From: Blumeriella jaapii
Taxonomy: Eukaryota; Ascomycota; Leotiomycetes; Helotiales; Drepanopezizaceae
NCBI GenBank assembly: GCA_009599575.1
Contig: VWND01000024.1
Location: forward strand, 248,001 to 312,000
Reading direction: 5' to 3'
Length of the DNA stretch: 64,000 nt
Below the pieces are notes generated by a model. The model saw nothing but the letters and a program-made list of their open reading frames with translations, did no database searches and was not told the DNA's origin. The position numbers and the translations under genes are program-made. Positions 11,915 through 24,052 of this stretch are shown piece by piece (the stretch's first letter is position 1; each line of letters starts with the position of its first letter).

Positions 11915-12178
11915 ACGATTGTAATTGAGCTCCGTCGTCCCCTCCCGCACATGGTCTCCAGTCGCTTTACCTCCTCGGCGTGCTCCTTTCGGGAAGCATC
12001 GGCCTTCTCTTTCACTCCCACTTTAGTATCTTCCTTGGACTTCGTTTAGCTGTTGGATTTCGTCCGCGTGCTGTTTTGGGAGTTGTTTCGGCTTCTCCTC
12101 CTCTCTGGCCGTCTTGACGCGTGCCTGCTTGCTCATATCTCCGTTCCGTCTCCACAGCTTCTTCATAGCTCTGGTATG
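11915..12178 (-). pseudogene. Downstream part of a small coiled-coil ORF split by the copia insertion (other part at 42293-42384)
   Basis: On the minus strand an open frame runs from the LTR border towards 11915. It gives highly charged peptide (AREEEKPKQLPKQHADEIQQ), then a TAA. A second frame continues the same character (KEHAEEVKRLE), which suggests a frameshift. If the retrotransposon and one copy of its 5-bp target duplication are removed, the frame joins without interruption to an ORF on the right flank that starts at an ATG at 42384. The joined ORF would be about 81 codons. I recognise no family. It may be a gene relic that was already decaying when hit. Confidence 0.4.
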
Positions 12179-12367
12179 TGTTGGTATCACAGGTGGTGAT
12201 ACAGATACGACTAGTCGTTAAATCGGGTTGAAACTGTATGCATTCTACTAGGTCTAGCTGGCGTGAGAATATAGGGTAGATATGCGAGCGCTAGCGGGCG
12301 CTAGCGCTGCGCACCTACAACTGTGATCCCGCATCACCTGATCCCACGTTCTATGGGTATTCCCACA
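12179..12367 (-). repeat. 3' LTR of the copia element (189 bp)
   Basis: Begins TGTTGGTATC and ends CCCACA on the plus strand. It matches 42104-42292 except for three transitions (near 12234, 12283 and 12350). It holds a perfect 10-bp palindrome around a GG spacer at 12287-12308. Base composition is normal, in contrast to the interior. Confidence 0.95.
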
Positions 12368-12384
12368 TTGGCAGTCTTCTCTTT

Positions 12385-13020
12385 TCAGTAGAATGCGTTT
12401 CTGGCTTGCAACATGTTTAAACGCAATTGCAAATTAGCCCTTTTTTCCTTATCTACCCAGCCTTTCATTTTAATCGTTAGCTTATTTTCCTTGATAAACG
12501 TCGTAAACGCTCTGTTTGAAACTGCTTTCGTTATAGCGTCCGCCAGGTTATCTTTGCCGTTAATCCAGCGAATTTCTGTTATTTCTCGCTTTTCGTATAA
12601 TTGGCGCAACGCTATAATATTAATCATAAGCTTTTTTTCCTTTGTCGTTCCAAGTTTCATTAGGCATTCGTATAATAAGTAAAAATTCGTGCAAACGATT
12701 AATGGAATTTTTAATAAACTAAATTATTAAATAATTTGTTTCAAAATAGTCGCAATCGCAATTGCTAAATCGGCTCCGGCTATTATTCCCAGAATTTCGC
12801 TAGCTAATACGCTTTTTGTAACACGTCGGCTTTTAATAAAGCTGAAATATATAACATTGTTTTGCATAAAAAAGTCGTCGTTCTCGAATAAAATATTTTT
12901 ATTACTAATAACGATAACGTAACTAATTTGGCTATTCAAATTTTCGTTATTAATAAACGAGCCGTTTATAAAAACGTATAATTTTATGCGATTTAAATCG
13001 AGAAATATATAAATCAATCT
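12385..13020 (-). pseudogene. Copia RNase H and C-terminus, broken
   Basis: The minus-strand frames give FINGSFINN..SQISYVIVIS followed by SRRVTKSVLASEILGI. These correspond to the family's FvDaSFaNn...SQiGyvi and KcKRVtRSvLAaE segments of Ty1/copia RNase H. A second frame reads LRQLYEKREITEIRWINGK and DNLADAITK, the conserved end of the RNase H domain (WI.g..NLADalTK). Stops and an A+T shift separate the two parts. It ends just before the 3' LTR, as expected. Confidence 0.85.
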
Positions 13021-13484
13021 TCGGCCCTGATTGTTTATTATTTATTTTATTCGTTTGTTTAGCTCGATAATTTTTTTTTGGCCTAGGCTTTTAAATTGCG
13101 CAGCTATAAACAACGCGAATATAGCTTTTGATTAGCAAATTGACGCAATATAAGCTTTTAGAATTTTTTGGCTAGCGTATTTTTGCATTTGGATATTTGG
13201 ATTATTTAAAACAAACTTCAGATTTTTGCTCTGATTTTTTTATATAAAGGTCATATAGTCGCTTTTCAAAATCAGAACGCATCCGTTGAAAGCTAGATTA
13301 TACGAAGTTATAAGCTTATCCATTAGTTTTGCCGTTAATTTAGCTTTTTTCAGCTCAGCTTTTTTTTTTGTAACAAAACGTTCGTTATTAAAAAAATATA
13401 TATCGTTCGTTTGCATTTTAATTAATTTAAAAACGTTTTTTTTAATAGTAATCAGCAGGCAGAAATCGTAAATTAACGTAACGG

Positions 13485-13751
13485 TGTAAAACGGTGATAC
13501 CTTGTATTAATAAAAGTTGGTAGTTTTAGCTATGATCGAGGCATAGACCCCTCCGAAACCCCCTGCCACTGACTACTTTTAACAAATATAAAAGCAAAGC
13601 ATCCCCTTAAATAATATCATAAACACGCAGTCCAATTTATACCTTCACTTATTTTTCTTTTTTTTTTTTCAATTTTTTTTAAAAATTCTTTAAACTATTT
13701 TATTCACCGACATATAGCCGTATTAATCTGGTTTTTCTATCTACTTTTACA
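13485..13751 (+). repeat. Left LTR of gypsy-2 (267 bp)
   Basis: Pairs with 30916-31182 at equal length. The left copy keeps more GC (for example CCTCCGAAACCCCCTGCCAC) and the right copy differs mainly by C-to-T and G-to-A changes. Confidence 0.9.
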
Positions 13752-14459
13752 TTTAGTAATTTACGCAGAAATTCAAACTTCGGTATTTCGTTTTTATACA
13801 TTCACCGATGCATTTTTCAAATTCACAATTAAAATCGACTTCGATATTCCGCTATTACGGCTTAAAAGATCTTTTATATGATATTATTCGCAGCTGTATT
13901 ATATAAAAAACTTTTAATAGCTTTTTTTATTTGCGCATAATTATTAAATTACAAAAGTGCAACATATTTTAAAAACGTTTGAAATTACGATCAGGCAATT
14001 CTGAACCGTACGAAGTTTAAAACTCGAAAATCGCTTTTTTGTTTAAAAATAACAAATCGAATATTAATTCGTACGCTTCGACCGCTGCGCTCGGCCTTTC
14101 TAAACTAAATTTCTTTTGGTCAAACGCCTAGCGAAAACTTAATCTTCTGATTTTACGCTTTATAATTATAGCAATTACAATTTGCGAATTTTTATTAAAA
14201 ATAATAAAAAAATGGCTATACGTGCATTAGCTTAAGCTACGAAATATCGAAACCGTAAATTATATAATAATATCATATCAATCCAATTAATTTACCAAAA
14301 AACAAATTTTTTAATATACTACCCAAATATTTGAACGCAATTTTATTTTATTTAATTCCTTCAGAAAATACAAAAACTTTTTTAATAGCTTTTTTATTAA
14401 AAACGATTTCTTTTACGCTAAAAACTTTTAATTTGCAATTCCAAAAAACATTTACTTAT

Positions 14460-17400
14460 TTAATTCAAATCCTACCAACATTTTCGCTAATATTATAAAC
14501 AACGACGCTTTTCGCTTTCTTATAAAAGGCCGTATACCCCTTTCTGGCTCCTCTGGTGCATTTTTATTTAATAGCGCCAACGTTACCGACTTTATCGAAA
14601 AATATAAAAAAACTTATAAAAATTTCGAAATTTCTAAAACTAAAATGTTCGATAAGCTCCTCCGCTATTATAATCCAATTATCAAAAATATTATTAAATC
14701 GATAAATAAATAAAAAGCTATTAAGGCTCGAAACTGGCATAAGCTAATTAAAGCCTTAAAATCGGAATTCCGAAACCACGATCGCTAACAAATCCGCGAT
14801 ATCATCGTTTTCTTTAAACAGTTTGTTATAATAACTCGCTAAGCTAAAAAACTCAAAGCCTATTATCGTATTTATACGAAGATTTTTAATATTTTCGTTA
14901 ACAAAAAAGTCTTAAGCGAAATTAAACAAAAAAAATTGTTTTTACTTGACTTTTCAACCAGCATTCGCAACAAAACTATTAAGCATTTTAAAATTAATAA
15001 ATAAAACTTTAAAACCTTCGATTAATATTTCAAATTTGTAAAATTCGTTTTTAAATAAAATCAAAGCGAACGTATTATTAAAGCCATAAACCAAAAGAAA
15101 TCGCTCTTTTCCATTTACAAGAAAAACGTAGAAGCTTTAATGCAAAAACATATCCAATTACTAAAAGTTACCGAAATCGCTAAAAAACAATTAATTATTA
15201 TATTATTTAATCGTTTTGCAAAATCTATTAGCTTGGAAAAGCTTAATAAAAATATCGAAACTTTCGTATTAAAATTTACCGATATTAAAATTCAAAAGCT
15301 TTAAAGCAAAATCGAAGGTTTTATACAATAGCAAAAAAAACTTTTTTACGTTAATTCGAATAATAAAAACGATTAAAATAGCTTTTACAATAACTATTCC
15401 TTTTAAAATACGCGAAGCGATTAACTTCGCCAAGCCATCGTAAAAATAATAACTGCTTAATAGCAATCTTTCCGTATTAGCGATCAGAATCAGCGAAACA
15501 CTAATTATAATAACGATTATTAAAAAAAAAAAAAAAAAAAACCAACGCAAAAACCAAAATCGCAGCTACCAAAATAATAAAAGTAATTATTAAAACAAAT
15601 TCCGTGGTTTTAAATATAGATTTTGTAATAACAAAGAAATTTATTACGAAAAACCTTATATTCGCTTAAAATACAAAGCATTTAATTTTTATATAAATAA
15701 TAATATTTATTATATTAATAAATACGAAACGATTTACTTCGGACCGACGAAAGCAGAAATAAACCTTTTTAACAAAGCTGAAAATCAAAGCTAATTAAAT
15801 ATTATTCGCTTAAAAATAAAAAATACGAAATAAAACGACTGTTATAAAAAACAAAAAAAATGCAAAAACGATTTTTATTAATAAAAAAAAAAACATTTCA
15901 AAAAGCGTATTAATTAAAAAAAAAACCTTTACCCTAAGCGTAAATAAAATTCAAATATATAAATAAAAAAAACAAATATATATATTGCTAATGCAAATAT
16001 CGCATTTGCAAATATTATAACCGCATAATCAAACCAGCGAATTATAAAAAAGCAAAATGCTTCTGTCCTATTCGCCAAACCAGCTGATATAAAAAAAAAC
16101 GTTAAAATCGAAAAAGAAAAAAATTTTAAAATTCGAAAAAAAACCGATAAAACCATTAGAAAAACATTTATAATAAAAAAAATTAACGACGATATAAAAA
16201 ATATCGACACCGATATTCCGATCCAAATCATTCAGAAAATACCAGCTTTTAAACGTTTATTATTAATACGAAGCGAAAAATAAATCGATAAATACATTAG
16301 CTTCGAAGCCGTCGACGAAACTATTAAAAAAATCATAAAACAAAAAATTAAATTAAAATTCAGCGATTTATTTAATACAAAAAAAAAATTCGACAAAATT
16401 ATTAATAAACAAATCTTTGTATTAAAAAAAAACGAAAAAATTAAAATCATTCGAAAAAAAAACGATTTTAAATTAAAAAAAGACTAAAAAGAAATTTACA
16501 ACATCGCAATCAATTTAGCCGATAAAAAAAAATTCTCGGAAAAAATCAGTTTTTTGGCCTTTATTATAAAAACCCAGAAATCAAAACGACGAAACTGCTT
16601 TTACACGGCTATAAAAGCGCCAAAAATAAAAACAATACTTAAGAAAAATACGACCGCCTTCGCTTTACTCGATAATAAAACCGAAATCAATTGTATAAAT
16701 CAAAAAACAGCCGAAGCTAATAGTATTCCGATTATCACCGACAAACAAATAATTTACACCACCGTTAATAAAAACACGATTGAATTTAATAAAATTATAC
16801 GAAATATAAAAATCGACGTTTAAAAATATTATTACTTATAAAAACTTTTTAATAATAAAAAAATGCTTCCATTCTATTATTTTTAAAATATCTTAAATTC
16901 TGAAAAGTCTCGTCAATTTTAAATATATCGAAAACGGCCAAATAAAAGCTTTTTTCTAAAATTAAAACCGATTTTTTTAAAATCAAATCACCGTCGCCGG
17001 CGATAAAATTTTTTTAATCGACGTTTTATCGAAAAACGAATAGCCGGCTTTAATCCTAAGACAAACGCTAAGCTATAACAAAACCTGGAAAAAACTCAGC
17101 TAAAAGTATTTATATTATTAATCGAAATAGCATCGCGAATAAAATTGGCCAATATTAATATTTTTGGCTATTAACTCGGAAATAAAAGCTCCGAAGATTT
17201 CGTTTTCGTATTAAACAAATCCGACCTATATATTATATCTTTTTATATTAATATTAGTATTTTTTACAAGCGCAAAGCTAATAAAATACGATTCGTAAAT
17301 CTTGGCGAATCCGGTAGAAATATTTCCGGAAAAATAAACGATTAATTCGAACGAAGCAACAAAACCATTTTAACCAATTACTGGCGAATTCGAAAGACTT

Positions 17401-20400
17401 ATTACCGGCCGATTTTCCAGCTTATCGCTTAACAGCCGATTTATAAAAAAACGATTTAATAACTTAGCAATCGAAATTCAATTCCTGTTAAAAAAAAAAA
17501 AAGTTTTATACGAAATTTTACGCAACCGAAAAAAAATTATAATCTTCGATTTTACCGAAATAAACTAATTCAGCTTTAACGTTACGTTTTATATCGATAT
17601 CAAAACCGTGTTTTACGAAGCCTGGCAAAAAAAAACCTTTTTAGTTTCTAAAGCTTTTTAAAATAAAATAATCGAAATACTAAAAAAACAAATCAAGCAA
17701 AAAATCTTCGAATTTTGCTACGGCTTATACAAAAACAAATGGTTTATTATTACGAAAAAAAAAAAAAGCATTTACAGATTTATTACCGCAATCGTCGAAA
17801 TAAACAAAATAACGATACGAAACGCTAACGTACTATTTAACGTCGATTAATTTTTAAACGAATTCGCAAAACTAACGATCGCTTTTTTTTTCGATTTGTT
17901 TTCCGGCTACGACTATTTAATATTTAATCTACGATTTCGAAATATAATAGCAATTCAAATTCCAATCGATTTACTGCGCATAACGAAAATATTTATAAAA
18001 GCCATTAATTTAATCGCCTAATTCGTAAAAGTCGTATACAAGATTTTTATAATTTGCATTTCTAACATCGCTTTTCTATACGTTAACGACGTTAAAATAA
18101 AAAATCTTAAATTATATTATAATAATAAAAAAATCCTTTTTAAAATTCGACGTTATATAATAAAATATATTTAAAATATCGATAAAATTATAATCTGCTT
18201 CGAAAAAGCCAAAGCTATTATTGGCCTTCGATTAAAATTTTGCATATCCGAAATAAATATCGTCGGTTATATAATTAACAGCGCTGGCCGCCATTTTTAA
18301 CGAAAGAAAATTAAAAAAATTTGCGAATAAGAAAAATATAAAAATATCACCGAAGCCAAAGCTTTTATTAGCGTTGTGATTTATTACCGCAATTAAATTA
18401 AAAACTTTTTTTAAAAAGCTATATCTATTTATATTATAATAAAAAAAAAATCGATTTCGTTTAAAAAAAAAAGCAAAGCAAAATTATAGAAATTCTTAAA
18501 AACGACCTTTTATCGGCCTTATCGCTTATACGGATCGATTACAGCCCAAACGCAAAAGAAATTATTTTAATTATCGACGCTAATATTTTCGGTTAAAAAG
18601 CTGTATTATAATAAATCGATAAAAACAAAAAACGGCATTTTTCACGATTCGAAAGCGGCTTATAATTTTTCGCGAAAACACGCTACGACGCTACTAAACG
18701 AAAATATCGAAGCGTTTTTAAAATAATAAAAAAAATAAAAAGCGAATTATACGACGTATATTTCATTTTGAAAACAAACGCAAAAGTTTTTATCGATTAA
18801 TTAAATAAAAAAACCAATAACTTATCAAAAGCGCTCGTTATTAATTAAATAATTTGGATACGACTTATAAACTTCGAAATTAAGCATATCAAAAAGATAA
18901 TTAATATAGCAGCAAACGGCCTTTTTAAACGAAAACGTTTTATCCGTCTGATTTCGTTAAACAAAGCGAGCAAAATATCGACGAGTAAATCGCTAACGAA
19001 ATCGGCTGCTTCGCTATTTGCGCTCTGAGTTTTATAAAGCCAAAACCATTCGCATTGTTATTTCGGCTGGCACCGCGAATAAAAAACATTAATTTTCGGG
19101 CCGAAAAAGCATTCGCGTTATTATTTCGGCTAGCACCGCGAATAAATTTAACCGAAAACGATCGGAATAAGCCGATTAATAAAAAAAATAAACTTTTAAT
19201 CGATAATTACGAAACCGAAAACTTTTATTTAATCGTATATTATTTAATTATTTTGTTCAAACCATTTAGCGTACCAAACTATTAGTTTAAATCATTTAAA
19301 AACCAGGCTTTCGATTATATTTTAGCCGATAAAAAGCTATATAAAATAAAAAATAATATATATCAAAAACGCTTAATAATAAATAATAAAGCTGATAAGT
19401 TTCAAATTATAAAAAAAGCCTACGAAAAAATGTTTTATAAAAAAACTAAAGCTATTTATCACCGAATTAAAAACGATTTTTAATAAAAAAAATGCTTCGA
19501 AAACTGCAAAACCTTCGTTAAAAGCTGCATTTTTTACTAAAAGCGAAAGCCTGGCCGAAAAAAAAATTTATTATATCCGACGTAATTTTTCGAAATCTAA
19601 AAAAAAATCAATTTCGACGTTATACGCGTACCAATCACCGATCGCGGTTATATATATTTCGTATTTGCTATTAACGACCTATTTAAATAATTTAAAAAGC
19701 GACTTTTCCGAAACGCTACTTCCGAAGCAATAGCGACCTTTTTTTAAAAAAACGTTGTATATCGATATAATTTGTTTAGCAAGCTGAACGTCGATAATAA
19801 ACCCGAAAACAAAAGCATTATCGAAACCTTTATAAAAAAATACAAAATCCAACGCATTCAAATCTTAGCTTATAATTCGAAAAACAACGGATCCGTTAAA
19901 CGAAATTATAAAAATATTTTCGACGGCCTTTCAAAAGCCATTCGAAAAAGCTATAAGCGTTAATCGCGGAAATTCTCGAAAATGCTTTTCGCTATACGCA
20001 TATATATATACGCTTTTACTGAAATAATTTTATTTTTTATTTAATACGGCAAAAACGCTCGACTGTTTTTAAAAACAAAATAACTTATATAAAAGCTTTA
20101 TAACGTAATTAAAATAAAAACGAAAGCAAACCTGTTAACAATAAGATTTAAACAGCTAAACTACCGCGATATAAATATAAAAAAAATAATTTTAAAAAAA
20201 AAAAAATATAAAAAAGCAGCTAAAAAAGTTTGAAATAAAACCAAAGTTTTAAAAAAAACGCTAATTAAAAAAAAAAATCTGATTTTAATTTACGACGTCC
20301 AGCGCGCTATTAACAAATCGGCCGATACTAAACTTAATTATAAATGGTTCGGACCCTACGAAATATGCGAAGCCGAATTAAATAAAAGCTATTATAAACT

Positions 20401-20560
20401 TACGAAATTCGATAAAACAAAACTAAAAAAAACGTTCGCCGCCAACCGATTAAAGCGATTTTACAAAAAAAACCAGTAAATATATCCTCTGGATTCTGAT
20501 TTAAACAACGACTCCGATTCCAACGAATCCGACGACGATTCCGACTAAAGCGACTATATT
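14460..20560 (+). pseudogene. Gypsy-2 gag-pol, broken by many stops
   Basis: The longest open piece (16554-16823) contains ALLDNKTEINCINQK, which fits a retropepsin in which DSG/DTG has become DNK. Downstream plus-strand frames show GLYKNKWFIITKKK and YRFITAIVEINKITIRNA, the conserved start of gypsy RT, then FDLFSGYDYL. The catalytic box near 18078 reads YVND where YVDD is expected. Integrase similarity near 19600-19970 includes NSKNNGSVKRNYKNIFDGLS, the usual NG.vER region. Most CAA/CAG codons appear as TAA/TAG. Non-functional. Confidence 0.8.
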
Positions 20561-22030
20561 TCTAAAAAAAAAAAACCTTCTGAAAAAGTTTGAAAACAAC
20601 CGAACGACAATTCCGCTGAAAGCACAGTTTAAATCGTGATTTCATTTATAACCGAAAAAGAAAAAAATGCATATAAGATTGTTTACTAATTATTCTACTG
20701 TTTTTGTTTTGCTTTGCTTGTATACAAACTGTTTATTCTTAAAACCTTTTTTTATATTATTTGAGACACCTACTGTACTTTTTTTTATTTAACTGTACTT
20801 TTTTGTTTACCAAAACAAAAGCTTTGTATATATTTGAGCCGCATATTTGATATATTTATATTGCTCGCACATTTTACGAAAACTATTTTTTATGCATTTT
20901 ATTATTTGCTACTTTCTGCGCTGTTTACTTTTTTCGTTATTTTAAACGGATGCTTATCTAAACAATTATAATTTATTAAAAAAACAATATACGGACTCTC
21001 GTAGTTTTTAAATATAAATATTTTACAGTCTTCGTACTTTTTTCTAATTATTTTTTAATAAACATAATATATCTTTTTAATTAATAAACCTATCGATATT
21101 ATATCGTTCCCTAAGCAAAACGTTGCCAAATCTAGCAAACTTATTTTTAATTTATTTTAAAACGAAACTATTATACGCAATTTTTCCGAATTTAAACAAG
21201 CATATAATACCGCCATTTCAAATTAATAAATAGCTTTCGTAAAAACGTTTATAAAACAACTCGATATAATAATTAAAAACGTTAACGAATTTTTATTCGA
21301 TTACAAAAGCTTCGTCAAAACTAAATTCGTTCGCAAAAGTTTTAATTACGATAAATTCCTGCTAAACTACGATAACGCTTTAAAAGCTTTCGCCGAAGCA
21401 AAAAAAGCTCGGAATAACAAAAAAAAAATAACAGACCGAATATTACGCTTTTTGCCAAATTAATAAAAAAAAAATATTTTAAAAATACGTTTTTAGCAAA
21501 ATCACCGATATTATTTCACTTCGGCATTTCGCTCGCCTTTTCGAAATTATTATTTTTACTAAAAAAAAAGTCTGAATACTAAACGCTTATATTTTTAAAA
21601 CGCAAGCTTTAAAAGCTAATAATTTAAAAACCCGCAGATTTACAAGCTTTTTTACAGCTGTTTGCAAGCTGATCGACGACGTTATATAATCGTTAAAAAA
21701 AATTTTAATCGGCTGCGAAATTCCAAATCTGATTTTTTTTTAAAACAAAAAACTAAATGTCGCTAAATGCGGCATTTTTATATCGAAAAAAAAAAACGAC
21801 GCTATTCCGATATTTTAAATTTATAACGACGAAAAAAACGAAAAAGTTAATATTATTTTCGTTTAATTCGAAAAAATATACGCGGTGGCAATTAATATTT
21901 TTAAAACAGCTAAAGCAATTCGGCGATTTTTATTTTTAATTGTCGAAAACGAATTCGAAAACGAAATCAAAAGCGTAACAGCAAATAACCGCTTATTCGA
22001 ATACAAAAAACCTATTGTATTTATAAAAAC

Positions 22031-22324
22031 TGTGACGATTCACTCTGTTGCCACCTCTCGTGTCACCCCAGCAATTACGTATAGCTGCAAGCTCCCCAGC
22101 AACTACGTATAGCTGCAAGCTCCCTGGTCTTCTGGTGGGTCTTCCCATCAACTGTGGAGACTATTATATATATAAGGCTTTCTTTCTTTAGCAACTTTTG
22201 CCTTCTGCAGTTATTAATTTTAAATGAATATTTTTGTTACAAAACCAAAGGCTCGTTTTATACCATATGAACACGGCGATTAATTAATTGATTTCTCAGC
22301 CCTCCGATTAATTAAATCGTTATA
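22031..22324 (+). repeat. Left LTR of gypsy copy A (294 bp)
   Basis: Contains a 28-bp tandem duplication (ACGTATAGCTGCAAGCTCC, twice) at about 22070-22125, and a TATATATATAAGG promoter-like motif at about 22165. Its last bases read TATA where the right LTR has CACA. Confidence 0.93.
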
Positions 22325-24052
22325 TTATTAACAACTTTTTTTTTACGCTAGCGACGGCGTAAACTATTTTTTTTTTCGAATTCTTTACGGATCATACCAA
22401 AATGATCGACCGGTCGTAAAAAAGCTTATTTCCGCATTTCGCGAAAAATGGCTTTTGTTCAACGATTCCCTTTTCAGCAGAGCTTTTCAGTTCCTGCTAT
22501 TACATTTCAACTTTCCTTTTTTTTTTAATCAGCGAAAAAGCAACCTCCTCCAGAAGCTTTTTCTTTTAAAAAACAGTTTTTTTCCCGAGGAAAAAAAAAC
22601 AAAGGAAAAAGCAGAGCGCTAACCATTTCGCTTGCCATTTCCCAGTCTAGCGCTAAAAGCGTTTAATTAAGACTTTTGCAAAATCAACTGAAAAAAGCGC
22701 AAAAGCGTGAACGACAACTTCTGGAAGCTATGCGATTACGACAGACTTTTTAATCAAAGCGTTTAATAGAATTTATCGAACGTGCTTCTGCTAGTCGCGA
22801 ATCTGCTGCTTTTCCCTTTTTTCGCAACGTTTTATTTAATTAACAAACGCTGCAAACCAATTTTTACGCTTTTCGCGAATTTTTTTTAGATCTTCCTCTG
22901 ACGGCCAAAACCTTAGCGCGCTTTTTAAACGCTATAATTTTTATTTATTTGCTGATTCTCGACTAGTTCGTATAAAGCGCGTTTCGAACCTTGAGTTTAA
23001 GCTAAATAATAATAAAAATTATAAAGCACGCTATTAGAAAACTAGAATTTTCGACAATTTCGAATTTTATTACGATTATTTCGCTAGCGATCGATTTCGC
23101 AAAAATTATATATTCGATCAGATCGAAAGCGTAGCAAAAGAGTTTCTGATCCCGCGTATTTTGGACCGTTCCGATTTTACACTTTTCGAAAAATTAATAA
23201 AAAAGGTCGCCGATTTTCTGGCCGATCTTTTAAACGTTCAGAAGGCGGAAAACGAGTTTAAAATGCTTGTAATAAATACGCACGACGACTTTTAGCGATT
23301 TTACCTGCGATTTTCTATTTTCGCAGCGAACGCTTAAATACGAATTAACAAACAGCTTCGAAACGCTTTTCGCGATAAAATATTAAAGCGTTTACGAAAA
23401 AAGTTGCATTTGGAATAAACGCGTACAACGACTTTTAAAAATTGGCTTACCGCCGTCCGTTAAAAAGAATAAGGTCAGTTGGCTAAACGAATTTTATACG
23501 CGAATCGCTTTTTAATCAAATTTATTATTTATCAAAATGGTAGGTTTTTAATTAAAGCGTATTACGAGTCAAATCGTACGTACGAAAATCGTCCAAATGC
23601 TTTATAGGCTTCTTTTCAGCCTTTTGTTTTTTTTTCTTTTTTACGCCAAAACGCTTTTTTTAGCGTTTTTTCCTTTCGATCGGACCAACGACAACGCTCG
23701 TTTTTTATTTTATATTAAAAAGTTCGAGGCCAATCTGCACGATTTTTTACGGGCCGACTCTCGGTTCTATTCAAAAGCCTTTTTAAGCTGATAAATATAA
23801 ACGAAATCGAACCGGCCGAAAATTCGCCTTTTGATAGTAATAGTAAAAACGAAAACCCCTTTCCAAACGACTTTCAAAACGCATACGAGAAAGTCGAAAG
23901 CTTTTTCGCTAGTCGAGGAAACGCTTAGGCCTAAGCAAAGCCTTTTTTTTAGGCGTGTTGCGCGATATGCGTTATCTTAACGTTCGAAAGCTTTTTAATG
24001 GCGATTTATTAATAATTTCCGTTATATTTATTAAAATAGCTTTTCGTACAAA

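Noticed and set aside
12413..13471. Plus-strand ORFs at the left end of the AT-rich block
   Set aside because: They lie antisense to recognisable copia RNase H sequence on the minus strand.
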